Assembly: GCA_027488435.1 (NCBI GenBank)
Contig: JAIYBR010000072.1
Location: 1-36,042 of the forward strand
Origin: Flavobacteriales bacterium
GTDB lineage: Bacteria > Bacteroidota > Bacteroidia > Flavobacteriales_D > Sanyastnellaceae
Direction of reading: 5' to 3'
Length of the DNA: 36,042 nucleotides
Positions 33,952 to 36,042 of the stretch are shown one piece after another. Within the stretch, counting starts at the first letter, position 1. Each line of letters begins with the position of its first letter. Below the pieces are notes generated by a model. That model searched no databases. It was given only the letters and a program-made list of their open reading frames with translations, and was not told the DNA's origin. A program made the translations under genes and the position numbers.

Positions 33952-36019
33952 AACGAAACACAACCCGACGAATATCTGAGTGCGTTCCCTTCGAAAGAAC
34001 CAACGTATATAAGCCGGCGGCTTGTTCATCGATGGTAAATATGTGTTTACCCGATGAGAGAGAGCCGTTGTGCAATTGATCCACTACTTGACCTAATGCG
34101 TTAACGAGTAAGATTTGTACTGATTCCGAAGAAAGCTGGTGCACGTCAAGTGTCATACCTCCTTCAGACGGATTGGGATAAACAGAATAGATGAATAATG
34201 GCGTTACTTCTTTTACTCCGGATGGAAACTCCGCTACAACGTTGATGTCGTCAAGATAAAGGTTATTGCCACCATAACTTGTGAAATCGAATTTGAAACG
34301 GAAGCGATCATTGAACCACTCATCGTTGATTAATTCAACCGTTGTTTCAGACCAATCATTAATTCCCGCAGGCACAAAGAATGCATCAGTGGGGTCGGCA
34401 GTAGGCAGGTTGGTGGTTCCCTTGTGCATTTTGCGCATGCTCCACGTGAGACCACAATCGCCAGAAGCACTCAATCGAAGTCGGTCGTCTGTTTCGGTCG
34501 AACGATTGGCCCACGCCCATTTGTAGGAAATACTTGCCATTTCTGCTCCGGTCAAATCAATGGTTGCAGAATAGAGTTCGTCCACATTACCCGCGTCGAT
34601 ATTAAAGTTTCGTAAACGCAATGATTTGCTACCACTGTAAAAGGCGGTCGATGTAGTTTCCCAAGCCTCATCGCCATTGATGTTGTTGCTGATCCAGGTG
34701 CCTGGCCACGTGCCCTCGAAGCCCTCTGAAAATGGCGCTTGCATCATAGCGCTCGAGAGCACACGCACAAAGGCTGTTTCAGTAGTAGAAACAGTTTGCA
34801 CACCATTACCCACCGTAAGAGTAACGCTGTAGATGCCCGGCTCACTATAGGCGTGTATTGGATTTTTGTGAATCAGAGGATCGTTTCCATCGAGTGATTG
34901 ACCATCTCCAAAATCCCACGTCCATGAAGTGACATTGTGAAATGAGTTATCGAAAAATGCCACTTCATCGCCGGCGCACACCGTGTATTGCGAAGACGTG
35001 AATGAAGCAGCACATAAGGGTGGGTTTAAAACCCCTGTTTCCGCCAGATTGGCTTGAGTCCACAATTGATTGCGCGACGCTGTATTACTTTGAAGTGCCG
35101 CTCTCATGCGGTTGGCCTGTCCTTGTGTGAACATGCGGCTACAGTAGGAATACTCCATGTAGTTCTGAACGTTATCACGTGCGCTTCCACACGAGGCGCC
35201 GTTCAAGTTGCAACTGACGTAGCCAATCGTGTTGGGAGTATCAGTCACGTTGTCGTCGAAATCGCAATTTGAGGCTTCCGCTGGGGCATTTGTGGGTCCC
35301 CATGTGTGATACAAGTTCAGCCAATGTCCAACTTCATGCGTCAGTGTGCGCGAGCGTGCAATAGAGCCTGTGCCAATGGATCCAACGTAGTCGCTTCTCA
35401 TGACGATGCCGTCTTCGAGTGCGCCCCAGTTGCCGTTTACATCACCCGGCATGTATGTATAACCCGCGACGTTATTACCAATGTTGGAACACACCCAAAC
35501 GTTGAGGTAGCTGTTGCGTGGCCAGTTGGAAAGTAGCTTAATATCGGAGTTGTAGCCATCGTTGGTAAGGTCACTCACTACACGGTTGATTCCACTGGAG
35601 CAATTGCCTTCGGGGTCAATTGTTGCCAATCGAAATTCGATGTAGCTGTCGGCTGCGATATCTACGAAATCATCTACAATGGCAATGGTATCTGCGTTCT
35701 GTTTTCGGAAATCACGGTTCAAAATATTGATGGCATCCATGATTTGATCGGTGCTGATGTTTTCGTTGCCATTCAGGTGAATGACGTGAAATACGACGGG
35801 GATGATATAGACTTGTGTTCCCCCACCACGCTGACTTTCCTGAAGTTGAGTGAATCGCTCCAGTTCTTGGCTATCGTGTTCACAGGTTGCCTGCGCGTGT
35901 GGGTGCCTTGAAAACAGGCGCTCACGGGCCGCTGTTTGTCCGCAGAAATAGGTGAAATGATCTTGCGCAATTGAGTTAAAAGCACAAAGCCAGATGAAAA
36001 CCGCAGATAATAATTTCAT
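33950..36019 (-). CDS. Secreted M43-type (cytophagalysin/pappalysin-like) metalloprotease with PKD and T9SS sorting domain
   Basis: Signal MKLLSAVFIWLCAFNSIAQ; zinc motif HEVGHWLNLYHTWG; PKD SWTWDFGDGQS...HAYSEPGIYSVTLTV; C-terminal IYSVYPNPSEGGMTLDV...GLYTLVLSKG. Confidence 0.93.
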   Translation of the reverse strand: MKLLSAVFIWLCAFNSIAQDHFTYFCGQTAARERLFSRHPHAQATCEHDSQELERFTQLQESQRGGGTQVYIIPVVFHVIHLNGNENISTDQIMDAINILNRDFRKQNADTIAIVDDFVDIAADSYIEFRLATIDPEGNCSSGINRVVSDLTNDGYNSDIKLLSNWPRNSYLNVWVCSNIGNNVAGYTYMPGDVNGNWGALEDGIVMRSDYVGSIGTGSIARSRTLTHEVGHWLNLYHTWGPTNAPAEASNCDFDDNVTDTPNTIGYVSCNLNGASCGSARDNVQNYMEYSYCSRMFTQGQANRMRAALQSNTASRNQLWTQANLAETGVLNPPLCAASFTSSQYTVCAGDEVAFFDNSFHNVTSWTWDFGDGQSLDGNDPLIHKNPIHAYSEPGIYSVTLTVGNGVQTVSTTETAFVRVLSSAMMQAPFSEGFEGTWPGTWISNNINGDEAWETTSTAFYSGSKSLRLRNFNIDAGNVDELYSATIDLTGAEMASISYKWAWANRSTETDDRLRLSASGDCGLTWSMRKMHKGTTNLPTADPTDAFFVPAGINDWSETTVELINDEWFNDRFRFKFDFTSYGGNNLYLDDINVVAEFPSGVKEVTPLFIYSVYPNPSEGGMTLDVHQLSSESVQILLVNALGQVVDQLHNGSLSSGKHIFTIDEQAAGLYTLVLSKGTHSDIRRVVFR

Positions 36020-36042
36020 TTAATGTGGTATTGGAAAACAAA

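Overview
A 36 kb window that reads as a Bacteroidetes (Flavobacteriia-like) chromosome. The taxonomic call rests on T9SS C-terminal sorting domains, TAnnTTTG promoters with very short leaders, and DUF4175/ybeY/mnmG synteny. From about 3.07 kb rightward it is mostly housekeeping: a yifB/comM fragment, gmhA, a DUF4175 coiled-coil protein, an anti-sigma-type ATPase, ybeY, mnmG, an ALDH7-type dehydrogenase, a fused oligopeptide ABC ATPase, an acyl-CoA carboxyltransferase, yicC, gmk, nadD, a DMT transporter, DUF502, a MORN/PAS-kinase/LytTR operon, rpiB, an M28 peptidase, a TlpA-like lipoprotein, a desaturase, trhO and an M43 metalloprotease. The left ~3.07 kb looks like the end of an inserted accessory element. 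It interrupts yifB/comM right after the conserved RPFRAPHHTISD motif and carries a SymE-like toxin, a LamG/T9SS surface protein behind a structured leader, and a ParB-fused DNA methyltransferase that runs off the left edge and is missing from the ORF track. Three signals are not explained by genes: (i) a cluster of parS-like 16-mers around and to the right of mnmG; (ii) three copies of a ~97-bp terminal-inverted-repeat element; (iii) an attenuator-like set of mutually exclusive hairpins upstream of the LamG gene. No rRNA, tRNA or CRISPR array was recognised. All calls are by eye, with no database search.
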